Counted from the first letter of the stretch, positions 26,308 to 34,345 are shown. The stretch is 64,000 bases of DNA from UBA6016 sp964568395 (GCA_964568395.1 CAZMPN010000004.1:62001-126000); one strand, 5' to 3'. The notes: generated by a model not told the origin, from the sequence alone. Program-made: numbers and translations.

Positions 26308-26919
26308 TTAGTTTCCTCTGCTCCCCGGTTTTATGGCAGCACTGCCGTTTTTACAAAGGGGGCAGGCGTCCGGAGAGTACATTTCAAAATCAAAGTCGGT
26401 TAGCGCAAAGAAAGGCTTGTTTGACGGCAGTTTTGCTTCGGGTTTTCTCTTTGTCGCTCCGCCAACTCTTTCACAAAAGCCTCTGTTGGCGAGCGCGCCG
26501 AAAGCGACTACTTCGCCGCCCAGGGCTTCTACCGCCTTCATCGCTTCGACCGCGCTCCCGCCGGTTGTGATGATGTCTTCGCAGATGAGGAGTTTTTCGC
26601 CTTTTTTTACCTCAAACCCGCGTCTAAGAGTCATCTCGCCGTTTACCCTCTCGGTAAATATAAATCTGACGCCGAGCGCCCTTGCCAGTTCATATCCGGC
26701 AAGTATTCCGCCTAGCGCGGGCGAGCATACGGTATCTATCTCGATGCCGCTCGCCTTTATCTGTTTTGCAAGTTCATCGGCCAGTATTCCGGCGACTTTC
26801 GGGTCTTCCAAGACTTTGGCGGATTGAAGGTAGAACTGTGAATGGTTGCCGCTTGAGAGCAGGAAGTGCCCCTCAAGCAGGGCGTTTGCGTCTTTATAGA
26901 TTTGAGCTACGTCCATCAT
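26308..26919 (-). CDS. pyrE: Orotate phosphoribosyltransferase PyrE
   Basis: About 203 aa; converts orotate and PRPP to OMP in pyrimidine synthesis. The frame opens earlier, but the ATG at 26919 overlaps the frr stop codon (TAATG) and gives the normal N-terminus. The PRPP loop LLICEDIITTGGSA is near 118-131 and the flexible-loop segment FTERVNGEMTLRRGF near 93-107. A Cys pair (CPLC) lies near the C-terminus, as in several bacterial homologues. It is translationally coupled to frr. Confidence 0.92.
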   Translation of the reverse strand: MMDVAQIYKDANALLEGHFLLSSGNHSQFYLQSAKVLEDPKVAGILADELAKQIKASGIEIDTVCSPALGGILAGYELARALGVRFIFTERVNGEMTLRRGFEVKKGEKLLICEDIITTGGSAVEAMKAVEALGGEVVAFGALANRGFCERVGGATKRKPEAKLPSNKPFFALTDFDFEMYSPDACPLCKNGSAAIKPGSRGN

Positions 26920-27476
26920 TATACCTTTAGAAGTTCCGCTTCTTTTTGCTCGCACATAGAGTCTACTTTTGCGACAAAATCATCGGTGATCTTTTGGATC
27001 TTGTCTTGTCCTCTTTTTGAGTCGTCTTCGCTTATCGCCTTCTCTTTTTCAAGTTTTTTCACTTTGTCGTTGGCGTCTCTTCTGATATTCCTGATCGCTA
27101 CTTTTGCGTTTTCGCCGAAAGCTTTTGCTTTTTTTGCGTTCTCTTTTCTTTGATCCATCGTCATAGGAGGGAAAGATAGGAGCACAGATTCGCCGTTATT
27201 GCCCGGATTTACGCCTATATTCGCTATTTGTATCGCTTTTTCTATCTCTTTTAGCATGGATTTTTCCCACGGAGTTACCGTGATGGTAGTCGCGTCCGGA
27301 GTACCGAGATTTGCTACGCCGTTTAGCGGGGTAGGGGAGCCGTAGTAGTCTACTTTGATATTGTCCAGAATAGAGAGGCTTACTTTTCCGCTTCTAATTG
27401 TTCCAAAGTCTCTTTTTAGGGAGTCTAGCGCCTTGTTCATGCCGTCGTTTGTAAATGAGTAAATTTCTTCTAACAT
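26919..27476 (-). CDS. frr: Ribosome recycling factor
   Basis: A 185 aa protein that with EF-G splits post-termination ribosomes. The family hallmarks are complete: an N-terminal helix with FGTIRSGKVSLSILDNIKVDYYG, PLNGVANL, TPWEKSMLKEIEKAI, and the long C-terminal coiled helix with RRDANDKVKKLEKEKAISED. SD AAAGGA precedes the ATG. It sits three bases after the deacetylase gene. Confidence 0.97.
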   Translation of the reverse strand: MLEEIYSFTNDGMNKALDSLKRDFGTIRSGKVSLSILDNIKVDYYGSPTPLNGVANLGTPDATTITVTPWEKSMLKEIEKAIQIANIGVNPGNNGESVLLSFPPMTMDQRKENAKKAKAFGENAKVAIRNIRRDANDKVKKLEKEKAISEDDSKRGQDKIQKITDDFVAKVDSMCEQKEAELLKV

Positions 27477-27479
27477 CGT

Positions 27480-28421
27480 CTAATCCTTTTCAATAAGTTT
27501 TGCTCTATATCTATGGTCTTCGGTAAAGAAAATCAGTTTTTTCTTACTGTTTATTTTATCCATATCTACCGTAGTTTCAAAGCTTCCGTTTTTAAGCTCC
27601 AAAACTCTCGTATCGCCTTTTGCGACATACATTTTGATCGTCTTGCCGCCGAAATTGCTTACGCTGCCTTTGACGGTTTTGATTTTATCGCCGGTCGCTT
27701 TTTCAAGAGTTATATCTAGCGGTTTGACTTTTATGTTTAGCCCTAGGTCAGTATCCTCGTTTACCGCTATCCTCTCCATCGAGAAAACATCGCTTTTTAC
27801 GTCAACCGCACCGTTATCTACGGTAAATATGGCCTCAAACCCCATGCTTTTCAGCTTTTGTTTGACTTCATAGTTATATAGGCCAAACGGATAGGCGTAG
27901 TATTTTGGCTTATATCCCATATGTTTTTCAAAAAGCGCGGTAGCTTCAGCCGTATCTTTTTCGAGCTCTGCCGGAGTTAGTTTTGTCAGGTCTTTATGCG
28001 CATAGGAGTGTAAATGTATTTCGCCGTATTTGCTAGCCTCTTTTACCTGATCCCAGCTCATATAGTCTTTGTATCTGTTGTTTACGGCTTCTACGTATAC
28101 GAAAAGAGTAAAAGGTATCTTTTGTTCTTTTAGTACCGGCAGAGCCTTTTCATAAAAGCTTTTATATGCGTCGTCCACCGTAATGACGGCTATTTTGTCG
28201 CTTACAGGCTTGTTTGTTTTTACCGCCGTTACTATGGACGAGAGCGTCGCGAATTTATTGCCGTCCGCTTTTAACATCGCTAGCTGCTCGGCAAATTTTT
28301 TTGACGAGATATTCGTATGTCTTAGTTTTGGTTTGTTGTCGTCAAATCTATGGTAGCAAAGGATATGCGCATCGGCAAAAAGCGATGCGCAAAAAGTGAT
28401 GAGAAATAAAAAAGGTTTCAT
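27480..28421 (-). CDS. Secreted polysaccharide deacetylase (NodB family)
   Basis: A 313 aa protein with a signal peptide (1-16) and a NodB-homology carbohydrate esterase 4 domain (about 75-215). Motif 1 is ITVDDAYKSFYEKA with the catalytic and metal Asp pair; motif 2 is HLHSYAH, supplying two metal histidines. A C-terminal beta-rich region of about 90 residues follows. It likely de-N-acetylates a cell-surface polysaccharide or peptidoglycan in the periplasm or outside. It overlaps secG by four bases and precedes frr by three. Confidence 0.87.
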   Translation of the reverse strand: MKPFLFLITFCASLFADAHILCYHRFDDNKPKLRHTNISSKKFAEQLAMLKADGNKFATLSSIVTAVKTNKPVSDKIAVITVDDAYKSFYEKALPVLKEQKIPFTLFVYVEAVNNRYKDYMSWDQVKEASKYGEIHLHSYAHKDLTKLTPAELEKDTAEATALFEKHMGYKPKYYAYPFGLYNYEVKQKLKSMGFEAIFTVDNGAVDVKSDVFSMERIAVNEDTDLGLNIKVKPLDITLEKATGDKIKTVKGSVSNFGGKTIKMYVAKGDTRVLELKNGSFETTVDMDKINSKKKLIFFTEDHRYRAKLIEKD

Positions 28422-28708
28422 TTTGCGGGAATATTTTGAGTAGGCGTGAGCACCTTTACGCTATCGATTACCGATTTGTTTTTCTCTTTGTTGAAAGAGT
28501 ATGTCAAAAATACGGTGTTTATGATGAACAAAACGCCGACCGCAAACGTCGCTTTAGTCAAAAATCCGGCGGGTCCTTTTGCGCCGAATACCGATTCGTT
28601 GCTTCCGCTGTATGCGCCAAGCCCTATGGACGAGCTTTTTTGCAAAAGTACGGCAAGGGTCAGAATGGCCGTTAAAATAAATTGAATAACTATTGAAAAA
28701 CTTATCAT
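28418..28708 (-). CDS. secG: Preprotein translocase subunit SecG
   Basis: A 96 aa protein with two membrane helices (about 3-22 and 50-71) and the SecG signature LLQKSSSIGLGAYSGSNESVFG between them. It is part of the SecYEG channel. It heads the secG-deacetylase-frr-pyrE run, as is common in Campylobacterota. Confidence 0.93.
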   Translation of the reverse strand: MISFSIVIQFILTAILTLAVLLQKSSSIGLGAYSGSNESVFGAKGPAGFLTKATFAVGVLFIINTVFLTYSFNKEKNKSVIDSVKVLTPTQNIPAK

Positions 28709-28737
28709 TTTTAAATTTCCTTGATGCTCTAAAAGGT

Positions 28738-28743
28738 TATAAT
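28738..28743 (+). promoter_or_regulatory. -10 element for the BioC-like gene
   Basis: TATAAT at 28738-28743 on the plus strand, 41 bases before the ATG of the methyltransferase gene. No good -35 is visible, as is usual for Campylobacterota housekeeping promoters. Confidence 0.45.
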
Positions 28744-28784
28744 GAAGCCCGAAATATTAGCTAAAAAAGTTTGAAAAAATAGTA

Positions 28785-29501
28785 ATGCCCACAAACCAAT
28801 TCGATAGATACGCAATAAGTTATTCACAAAATAGAGATATACAAAAAAAAATAGCCCAAAAACTCCTGCGCACGGCCTCGGCAAAAGAGTATAAGAGAAT
28901 AGTGGACATAGGATGCGGAGACGGCGCGGTTTATGAGGAGTGCGGCGGTTCAAAGGAGCTGTTTTTGGGCGTCGACTCTAGTCCGAAAATGTGCGACCTG
29001 CACCGAAGGCATGACGGTTGCGCCGTTTTGTGCGGCGATTTTGACGATTTGCGGCTAATATTGGAAATAAAAGAGAGGTTCGGTAAGTTCGACCTTCTTG
29101 TATCCTCGTCCGCACTTCAATGGTCCAAAAAACTACCTGATACGGTTTCGGGTCTATCTGGCCTGGCGAGAGATTTTGCCGTCTCTGTTTTTACGAGAGG
29201 CACTTTTGTTTCGGTGCGCGAGTGCGTCGGCGTTGAAAGTTTTTTGCCGACCGTAGACGACGTCAAAAACTCTTTTGCCTCTTTTTGCGTAAAAGAACTA
29301 TTCGTCGAGAGCTACAAAAAAGAGTTCGATACGCCGCGCGACGCGCTTAGGTTTATAAAAACTACAGGGGTATCCGGAGGAGCGAATAGCATCAGCTATA
29401 AGCAGGCCAAAAAGCTATATACGGACGGTCCTACGGTGCTTGAATTCGAAGTAGTCTATGTGGTGGGAAGTTTTGAGAAAAGAGATTTTTCTATATCGTA
29501 G
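28785..29501 (+). CDS. bioC: BioC-like malonyl-ACP O-methyltransferase
   Basis: A 238 aa class I methyltransferase. Motif I is IVDIGCGDGAVYEE, and the BioC-type SSSALQWSKKLPDTV segment is present near 108-122. BioC methylates malonyl-ACP to disguise it as a fatty-acid primer for pimelate/biotin synthesis. The protein has the conserved N-terminal FDRYAISYSQNRDIQKKIA pattern (about 6-24). The 3' end overlaps the ThiD2-like gene convergently by 46 bases. No other biotin gene is in the window, so the call rests on sequence pattern. Confidence 0.72.
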   Translation: MPTNQFDRYAISYSQNRDIQKKIAQKLLRTASAKEYKRIVDIGCGDGAVYEECGGSKELFLGVDSSPKMCDLHRRHDGCAVLCGDFDDLRLILEIKERFGKFDLLVSSSALQWSKKLPDTVSGLSGLARDFAVSVFTRGTFVSVRECVGVESFLPTVDDVKNSFASFCVKELFVESYKKEFDTPRDALRFIKTTGVSGGANSISYKQAKKLYTDGPTVLEFEVVYVVGSFEKRDFSIS

Positions 29502-29881
29502 AGAGCGTATCTGATTTTTTTAAACTCTTCCGCTTCTTCCGTGTTTATCAGCTTCAGGCTCTCCTCCAATACCCTCGCCGACTCCTCGGCTCTTTTGAAG
29601 TTTGCGACCAGAAGCGAATGTATGTCGATCCTCTTTTTTTCTTCGGATGTCGTATCTTTTAGGATATCGCCTATGATGTCCCTGTTTGCCAAGGCTTCTA
29701 GAAGACAAGACGTTCTGGCTTTATGACGGAGGTTTTTTAGTTTCGAGGCTTCGTCTTTAAATTCATATACGAACCTGCATATGTCTTCAATGACCCTTAT
29801 CCCCTCTTTGAGGCGGTTTAGATTGGCGTCGACAAGCCGAAAGAGGCTTGCCGCGTCAGACTTACTCTTCGCTGCTTCCAA
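29456..29881 (-). CDS. Stand-alone ThiD2-like HMP-phosphate kinase
   Basis: A 141 aa all-helical protein matching the ThiD2 domain (often annotated as thiamine-phosphate pyrophosphorylase because it is usually fused to ThiE). Pattern residues are RLVDANLNRLKEGIRVIEDICRFV near 15-38, LKNLRHKAR near 48-56, RDIIGDI near 67-73 and ANFKRAEESARVLEESLKL near 92-110. ThiD2 phosphorylates the HMP-P pyrimidine precursor of thiamine. No ThiE domain follows: the protein ends at SKLPTT. It overlaps the BI-1 gene by 20 bases. Kinase activity is by family only. Confidence 0.75.
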   Translation of the reverse strand: MEAAKSKSDAASLFRLVDANLNRLKEGIRVIEDICRFVYEFKDEASKLKNLRHKARTSCLLEALANRDIIGDILKDTTSEEKKRIDIHSLLVANFKRAEESARVLEESLKLINTEEAEEFKKIRYALYDIEKSLFSKLPTT

Positions 29882-30599
29882 AAATGCCGAGTATTTGTAG
29901 AAGTGAAACGAAAAGATTTAGAAAATCGAGATATAGGCTTGCGGCCGCGCTTACAGGTGAGTCGTATGCGCCTTGGATAATGTTTTGCGTATCGTAAAGA
30001 ATGAAAAAGCTAAAGAGCAGGGCGCCCGCACCGGCCAGGATAAGCTGAAGTATCGGACTGCCTAGGAATATATTGACGATTCCGCCCACTATCATGATGA
30101 TTAACGCTATGAAAAGCATTTTGCCCATCATCGTAAAGTCTTTTTTGGTGTTCATGGCAAACATAGTAAGGCCGCCGAACGCCACCGACGTCATCAAAAA
30201 CGCGTTTGTAACGATGCCGGCGCCGCCAGGCATATGCAGTATCGCGCTTAGAAGCGGAGTCAACGTTAGACCGCTGATAAAAGTAAAGGCAAAAAGCACT
30301 ATGGAATTAATGCCCGGTTTGTTTCTGACGAAGTGAAGCCCGAATATAAGAGCAATTTCCAGTATTACCAGAGGCCAGTAGAAGCTTTTTATGGTAGCCG
30401 CAGCCTGCATGCCGGCGTACGCTCCGGCAGTTCCGGCCATAAGGCTCGCCGCAAAATACATATATGTAGTTTTGACGAACGCGTTGATGTCCGTTATTAC
30501 GTGCTGCGTCTCTTCTTCCTGCGCCCCGTAATTTATTCTCTCCAGTCCGTTGTCGGATTGCCCTGGATTTCTAGCGTAATCCCTGTCGTAAAGTCCCAT
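29862..30599 (-). CDS. Bax inhibitor-1/YccA-family membrane protein
   Basis: A 245 aa protein with seven predicted membrane helices of the BI-1 (TMBIM, YccA/YbhL) family. The signature segment PGGAGIVTNAFLMTSVAFGGLTMFAM and the ILYDTQNIIQGA motif near the C-terminus, with the conserved Asp residues, are present. The N-terminal 40 residues are cytoplasmic and polar. In E. coli YccA modulates FtsH proteolysis; bacterial BsYetJ is a pH-dependent calcium leak. Specific role here unknown. Confidence 0.87.
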   Translation of the reverse strand: MGLYDRDYARNPGQSDNGLERINYGAQEEETQHVITDINAFVKTTYMYFAASLMAGTAGAYAGMQAAATIKSFYWPLVILEIALIFGLHFVRNKPGINSIVLFAFTFISGLTLTPLLSAILHMPGGAGIVTNAFLMTSVAFGGLTMFAMNTKKDFTMMGKMLFIALIIMIVGGIVNIFLGSPILQLILAGAGALLFSFFILYDTQNIIQGAYDSPVSAAASLYLDFLNLFVSLLQILGIFGSSEE

Positions 30600-30779
30600 T
30601 CAAGAACTCTCCCGTTTTTTAAAATTCAAGCTCTGGACATCAGAGTTTGAGGCATTCTAACGGAAATTTGTTAATAAAATGTTAGTGTTCTATTTCGCTT
30701 ATATAATTTTTTATTTAATTTCTGATATAAAAGTAACATATATAAAAAAGCGCACCGAGAACATCTACGGAGGGTTGAT

Positions 30780-31580
30780 ATGGGCGTCAGACATCCGGCG
30801 GTTGCGGGTATGTTTTATCCAAAAGAGAAAGATAGGCTAAAAGAGTTTGTCGGATATGCGATAAGCGAGTCGTCGGATGCTTCCAAGCGGCCAAAGATTA
30901 TCGTCTCGCCTCATGCGGGATATGTGTATAGCGGGTATACGGCTGGGCATGCTTTCAGGCAGCTTCTTAATTTGGATGAGGGCGTAGAGTATAAAGTGCT
31001 TCTGCTCGGACCTTCGCACAGGGTGTATCTGGATGGAGCCTCTCTTAGTCCGGACGAATATTTTGAAACACCGCTAGGGAATATAAAGGTAGATAAAGAA
31101 GAGTCGGCTAGACTGATGCAGAAATTCCCGACTCTTATTAGCAGCGAAGTGGCGCATAGGCTTGAGCACTCTCTTGAAGTTCAGCTGCCGTTTTTGCAGC
31201 TCTCTCTAAAAAAGTTCACGATTGTGCCACTCGTATACGGAAATATTTCGGATAAAGAGCTTTTTTCAATTTTGGAAGAGTTTTTGCTTGACGATAATAG
31301 AATATGTATAATTAGTAGTGATTTAAGCCATTACTATCCGCACAAAGAGGCCGTAGCGATAGACTCTTACTGCATAAAAGGCGTTGAAACCCTTGATTTG
31401 TCGGCGCTTGAAGCATGTGAGGCTTGCGGAAGACCTGGTATTTCGGCGGCGGTTAGATATGCACTTAAACATAACTTAAAATCAAAAACGCTAGACTACA
31501 AAACAAGCGGCGATACTACGGGCGACAAAGATAGCGTGGTAGGCTACGGAAGTTTTATGTTTTATAAGGAAGGGCAATGA
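30780..31580 (+). CDS. AmmeMemoRadiSam system protein B (MEMO1 family)
   Basis: A 266 aa MEMO1-family protein (class III dioxygenase-like fold). The N-terminal signature VRHPAVAGMFYPKEKDRLKEF and the ISPHAGYVYSGYTAG segment (here IVSPHAGY) are present, plus LGPSHRVYLDGA and SDLSHYYPHKEA, whose His residues suggest a metal site. A GGAGGG ribosome site precedes the ATG. It overlaps the AMMECR1 gene by four bases, as is typical. The biochemical role of the system in bacteria is not known. Confidence 0.9.
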   Translation: MGVRHPAVAGMFYPKEKDRLKEFVGYAISESSDASKRPKIIVSPHAGYVYSGYTAGHAFRQLLNLDEGVEYKVLLLGPSHRVYLDGASLSPDEYFETPLGNIKVDKEESARLMQKFPTLISSEVAHRLEHSLEVQLPFLQLSLKKFTIVPLVYGNISDKELFSILEEFLLDDNRICIISSDLSHYYPHKEAVAIDSYCIKGVETLDLSALEACEACGRPGISAAVRYALKHNLKSKTLDYKTSGDTTGDKDSVVGYGSFMFYKEGQ

Positions 31581-32134
31581 CAGAGAGCGAAAAGCTGACG
31601 GCTTTGAGGCTTGCCAGAAATGCAATAGAGAGCGAACTTTTAAGAACACCGCAAGCGAGATTGGAGCAACTACCGCCACTATTTGCCGAGGAAGGCGCCG
31701 TATTCGTTACGCTAAAAAACAGAGACGGCTCTTTGCGCGGATGTATAGGGTCGCTATTGGCGCACAGAAGTCTATACGAAGATATAGTAGAAAACTCCAT
31801 ATCCAGCGCATTTAAAGATCCTAGATTTATGCCCCTGTCTGTGTCCGAACTGCCAAACATAAAAATAGAACTATCGCTTTTGAAGACTCCGGCCGAGCTT
31901 ACTTACGGCTCCGCTGAAGAGTTGCTATCAAAAATTACGCCTATGGAAGACGGCCTTATCATAAAATTTGAAGAGTACCAAGCCACATTCTTGCCATCCG
32001 TATGGGAGGAGATAACTTCAAAAGAGGAGTTTATCTCAAGGCTATGCCAAAAAGCCGGACTTGACGCCGACTTTTGGAGAAGTGGAAAGCTTGAGGTATA
32101 TGTATATAAGGCCGAAAAAATTAGCGAAAACTAA
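31577..32134 (+). CDS. AmmeMemoRadiSam system protein A (AMMECR1 family)
   Basis: A 185 aa AMMECR1-domain protein. The family hexapeptide is visible in GSLRGCIGS near residues 53-61, with SSAFKDPRFMPL after it and the LPSVWEEI segment near 140. It overlaps the MEMO gene upstream by four bases and converges on leuA with a 14-base overlap. The third partner, a radical SAM enzyme, is not adjacent. Confidence 0.9.
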   Translation: MTESEKLTALRLARNAIESELLRTPQARLEQLPPLFAEEGAVFVTLKNRDGSLRGCIGSLLAHRSLYEDIVENSISSAFKDPRFMPLSVSELPNIKIELSLLKTPAELTYGSAEELLSKITPMEDGLIIKFEEYQATFLPSVWEEITSKEEFISRLCQKAGLDADFWRSGKLEVYVYKAEKISEN

Positions 32135-33428
32135 ATTCCCGCCTGTATATTTCGGCTATTTCCCAGCTTTTAAGCTCCCTGCCTTCTTTATCCGATACCT
32201 TCTTTACTATTTTCCCAAAACCGATACTCTCTTCTTTTGATAATTCAACACCCAAAATCTCTTTGATGATAAAAGCGGCGCCGCCTTTGCCCGATTGCGA
32301 ATTTATCCTCACTACTTTTTCAAACCCTCTTTTGATATCTCTTGGGTCTATCGGTAGATATGGCACTTCCCAATGTTTGCCGTCCGTGTTTTCATGCGCT
32401 TCGAGCCCTTTTTTGATTGCGTCTTGATGCCCGCCGCTAAACGCCGTAAATATCATCTCTCCCGCATACGGATGACGGATATGTGTAGCTATGCCGGTGA
32501 TGCCCTCCGCAAACTCCCTGACGTCGTCTATATGCGATAAGCATAGCCGCGGGGCGATACCTTGCGAGTATATATTGAAAGCCAAGGTTACCAAATCCAA
32601 GTTTCCAGCCCTCTCTCCGTTGCCAAACAATGTCCCCTCGACCCTGTCCGCTCCGGCAAGCAATGCCATCTCCGCGGAGGCCACCGCAGTCCCTCTGTCG
32701 TTGTGCGGATGGACGCTTACTATGACGACCTCCCTGTTTTTCAAGTTTTTGCACATCCACTCAACTCTGTCCGCATAGATGTTTGGCGTGCACGCTTCCA
32801 ATGTGTTTGCCAAGTTGATTATCATTTTGCGCTCTTGCGTCGGCTTCGCTTCTTCTATCACTGCGTTGCAGATGGCGGCGGCAAATTCCAACGACGTCTG
32901 CGAGAAACTCTCCGGCGTATATTCGAACATCACTTCGCCCTCAAAATCGGCCGTAAGCTCCTTTAACGTTCTTATCCCGTCGACGGCCATAGCTATTATC
33001 TCTTCATCGGACTTGCCGAATACCGCCTTTCTTTGGAATTCGCTTGTCGGGTTGTATAGGTGAAATATGGCTTTTTTGGCTCCCTTCATCGCCTCTACGC
33101 TTCGCTCTATTAACTCGCGGCGTGCAGGAATAAGCACCTGCAACCAGACGTCGTCCGGCGCTATCTCCTCCTCGATAACGCGTCTCGTAAACTCAAAATC
33201 GGTATCGGATGCACTCGGGTAGCTGATTTCGATATGCTTAAACCCCATGCCGACCAATACTTTGAAATACTCGATTTTTTGCGATGCGTTAAGCGGATTT
33301 ATAAGCGCCTGATTGCCGTCTCGCAAATCTACCGAACAATACATCGGCGCTTTTGTGATTTGGCGGCTTGGCCACTCTCTAACTAAGTTTTTGACAATAG
33401 GATATGGTCTGTATTTTGTATGATTCAT
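32121..33428 (-). CDS. leuA: 2-isopropylmalate synthase, catalytic form without regulatory domain
   Basis: About 435 aa from the ATG at 33428, chosen because TTTGGAGAAAAAC precedes it; an earlier in-frame start eight codons upstream has no ribosome site. It condenses acetyl-CoA and 2-oxoisovalerate in leucine synthesis. The metal site (SVDLRDGNQAL near 33-43, HPHNDRG near 240) and the GNGERAGN loop are present. It resembles the long fungal/mycobacterial-type LeuA but stops after the helical subdomain (KSWEIAEIYRREF), so the C-terminal LeuA_dimer leucine-sensing domain (about 110-130 residues) is absent. A leucine-rich leader peptide precedes it. Confidence 0.9.
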   Translation of the reverse strand: MNHTKYRPYPIVKNLVREWPSRQITKAPMYCSVDLRDGNQALINPLNASQKIEYFKVLVGMGFKHIEISYPSASDTDFEFTRRVIEEEIAPDDVWLQVLIPARRELIERSVEAMKGAKKAIFHLYNPTSEFQRKAVFGKSDEEIIAMAVDGIRTLKELTADFEGEVMFEYTPESFSQTSLEFAAAICNAVIEEAKPTQERKMIINLANTLEACTPNIYADRVEWMCKNLKNREVVIVSVHPHNDRGTAVASAEMALLAGADRVEGTLFGNGERAGNLDLVTLAFNIYSQGIAPRLCLSHIDDVREFAEGITGIATHIRHPYAGEMIFTAFSGGHQDAIKKGLEAHENTDGKHWEVPYLPIDPRDIKRGFEKVVRINSQSGKGGAAFIIKEILGVELSKEESIGFGKIVKKVSDKEGRELKSWEIAEIYRREFSFR

Positions 33429-33432
33429 TGTT

Positions 33433-33563
33433 TTTCTCCAAATTTTTGACAATAAAAATGTATGTTTGACCGCTCTATGCGGCGCTTATTTTGACAACGG
33501 GTTTAAAAAATTGTGCTGTGTTTTACAGTAGTGTTGAGAGTTGAAGCAGGAGCAGTGAAGAAA
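33433..33563 (-). promoter_or_regulatory. Candidate translational attenuator of leuA
   Basis: The leader mRNA segment UUUCUUC (33563-33557), just before the first four Leu codons of the leader peptide, is complementary over seven bases (one G-U) to the leuA ribosome site GGAGAAA (33439-33433). A ribosome stalled on the Leu codons would cover the segment and free the ribosome site. A short CCGC/GCGG hairpin lies between them (around 33470-33484). No hairpin with a T-tract is seen, so translational rather than transcriptional attenuation is proposed. Inference only. Confidence 0.4.
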
Positions 33564-33606
33564 CGGCTTTTATGTATGTGTGTTGCGTATTAGGTGTGTT
33601 TCGCAT
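33523..33606 (-). CDS. leuL: Leucine leader peptide (LeuL-like)
   Basis: A 27-codon ORF, ATG at 33606 to TAA at 33525-33523, with a strong AAAGGAGCAGAAA ribosome site. The C-terminal twelve residues read SSLLLLQLSTLL: seven leucines, four of them consecutive (CTG CTC CTG CTT). It lies between a near-consensus promoter and leuA, 94 bases before the leuA ATG. This is the classic layout of an amino-acid biosynthetic attenuation leader, in which the ribosome pauses at Leu codons when charged tRNA-Leu is short. The frame was read codon by codon on the minus strand. No resemblance to the E. coli LeuL sequence beyond the Leu run is claimed. Confidence 0.85.
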   Translation of the reverse strand: MRNTPNTQHTYIKAVSSLLLLQLSTLL

Positions 33607-33638
33607 TTTCTGCTCCTTTAAAAGTTTTTAGTGGCGAA

Positions 33639-33667
33639 ATTCTACGATTTTTGATTTCAAATGTCAA
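33639..33667 (-). promoter_or_regulatory. Sigma-70 promoter of leuL-leuA
   Basis: On the minus strand: TTGACA (33667-33662), 17 bases, TAGAAT (33644-33639). The -35 is consensus and the spacing optimal. Predicted start near 33632, about 25 bases before the leader ATG. It begins directly after the kdpE stop codon. Confidence 0.8.
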
Positions 33668-34345
33668 TCAGCCCAAAAACCTATACCCTATACCCGTCTC
33701 CGTCGCTATCCTTTGGGGGCGGGAAGGGTATAGTTCTATCTTTTGCCTTAGCTGGTTTATAAATACCCTTAGATATTGGGTTTCGTTTTGATAGCCGACC
33801 CCCCAGATCTCCTTCAATAACCACGAGTGCGTGAGTATTTTGCCTTGATTTTTGACTAGCGTCTTTAGCAGTTCATACTCCTTTGGCGTAAGTTTTAGTT
33901 CTTTGCCGTCAAGCTTTGCGGTGTGCGCGCTGATGTCTAACTCCAGGTTTTGGCTCGCAATCACATTGCTGTTTTGAGTATGTTCGCTTCTTCTAAGCGC
34001 CGCTTTTATTCTGGCTATTAGTTCCCCGGTGCCGAACGGCTTGACAAGATAATCGTCCGCTCCGGCTTCGAGCGCATAAATTTTTTGCTCTTCCATTCCT
34101 ATCGCCGATAGTATTATAATCGGAGCCGCACTCCACTCCCTAAACCGCGATAGAAATTCCATCCCGCTGCCGTCCGGCAAACCTATATCCAAAAGCACCA
34201 ATGCCGGATTCTGGACTGCCGATTTGCCGATCGCCTCCGTGACGCCGCTCGATTCTATGGGATCGAAGCCGCTTGCCTCCAACGTAACCGCAAGCATTTT
34301 TCTAATGGCTTTGTCGTCGTCTACTATTAATACTTTTTGTCTCAT
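33668..34345 (-). CDS. kdpE: Response regulator, KdpE type
   Basis: A 225 aa OmpR-family regulator from the ATG at 34345, which overlaps the kinase stop codon (ATGA). The receiver carries VDDD near 8-11, phospho-acceptor Asp in LLDIGLPDGSGMEF near 54 and the VKPFGTGEL Lys near 103. The winged helix ends TETGIGYRF. The KDP-type features include LTPKEYELLKTLV and HSWLLKEIWG. Downstream of kup and the KdpD-like kinase in one operon, it probably controls potassium uptake genes in response to K+ limitation; no kdpFABC genes are in the window. Confidence 0.83.
   Translation of the reverse strand: MRQKVLIVDDDKAIRKMLAVTLEASGFDPIESSGVTEAIGKSAVQNPALVLLDIGLPDGSGMEFLSRFREWSAAPIIILSAIGMEEQKIYALEAGADDYLVKPFGTGELIARIKAALRRSEHTQNSNVIASQNLELDISAHTAKLDGKELKLTPKEYELLKTLVKNQGKILTHSWLLKEIWGVGYQNETQYLRVFINQLRQKIELYPSRPQRIATETGIGYRFLG

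Noticed and set aside
32121..32140. leuA truncated by a recent frameshift
   Set aside because: The DNA beyond the stop codes for the convergent AMMECR1 protein, so there is no lost C-terminal frame to recover.
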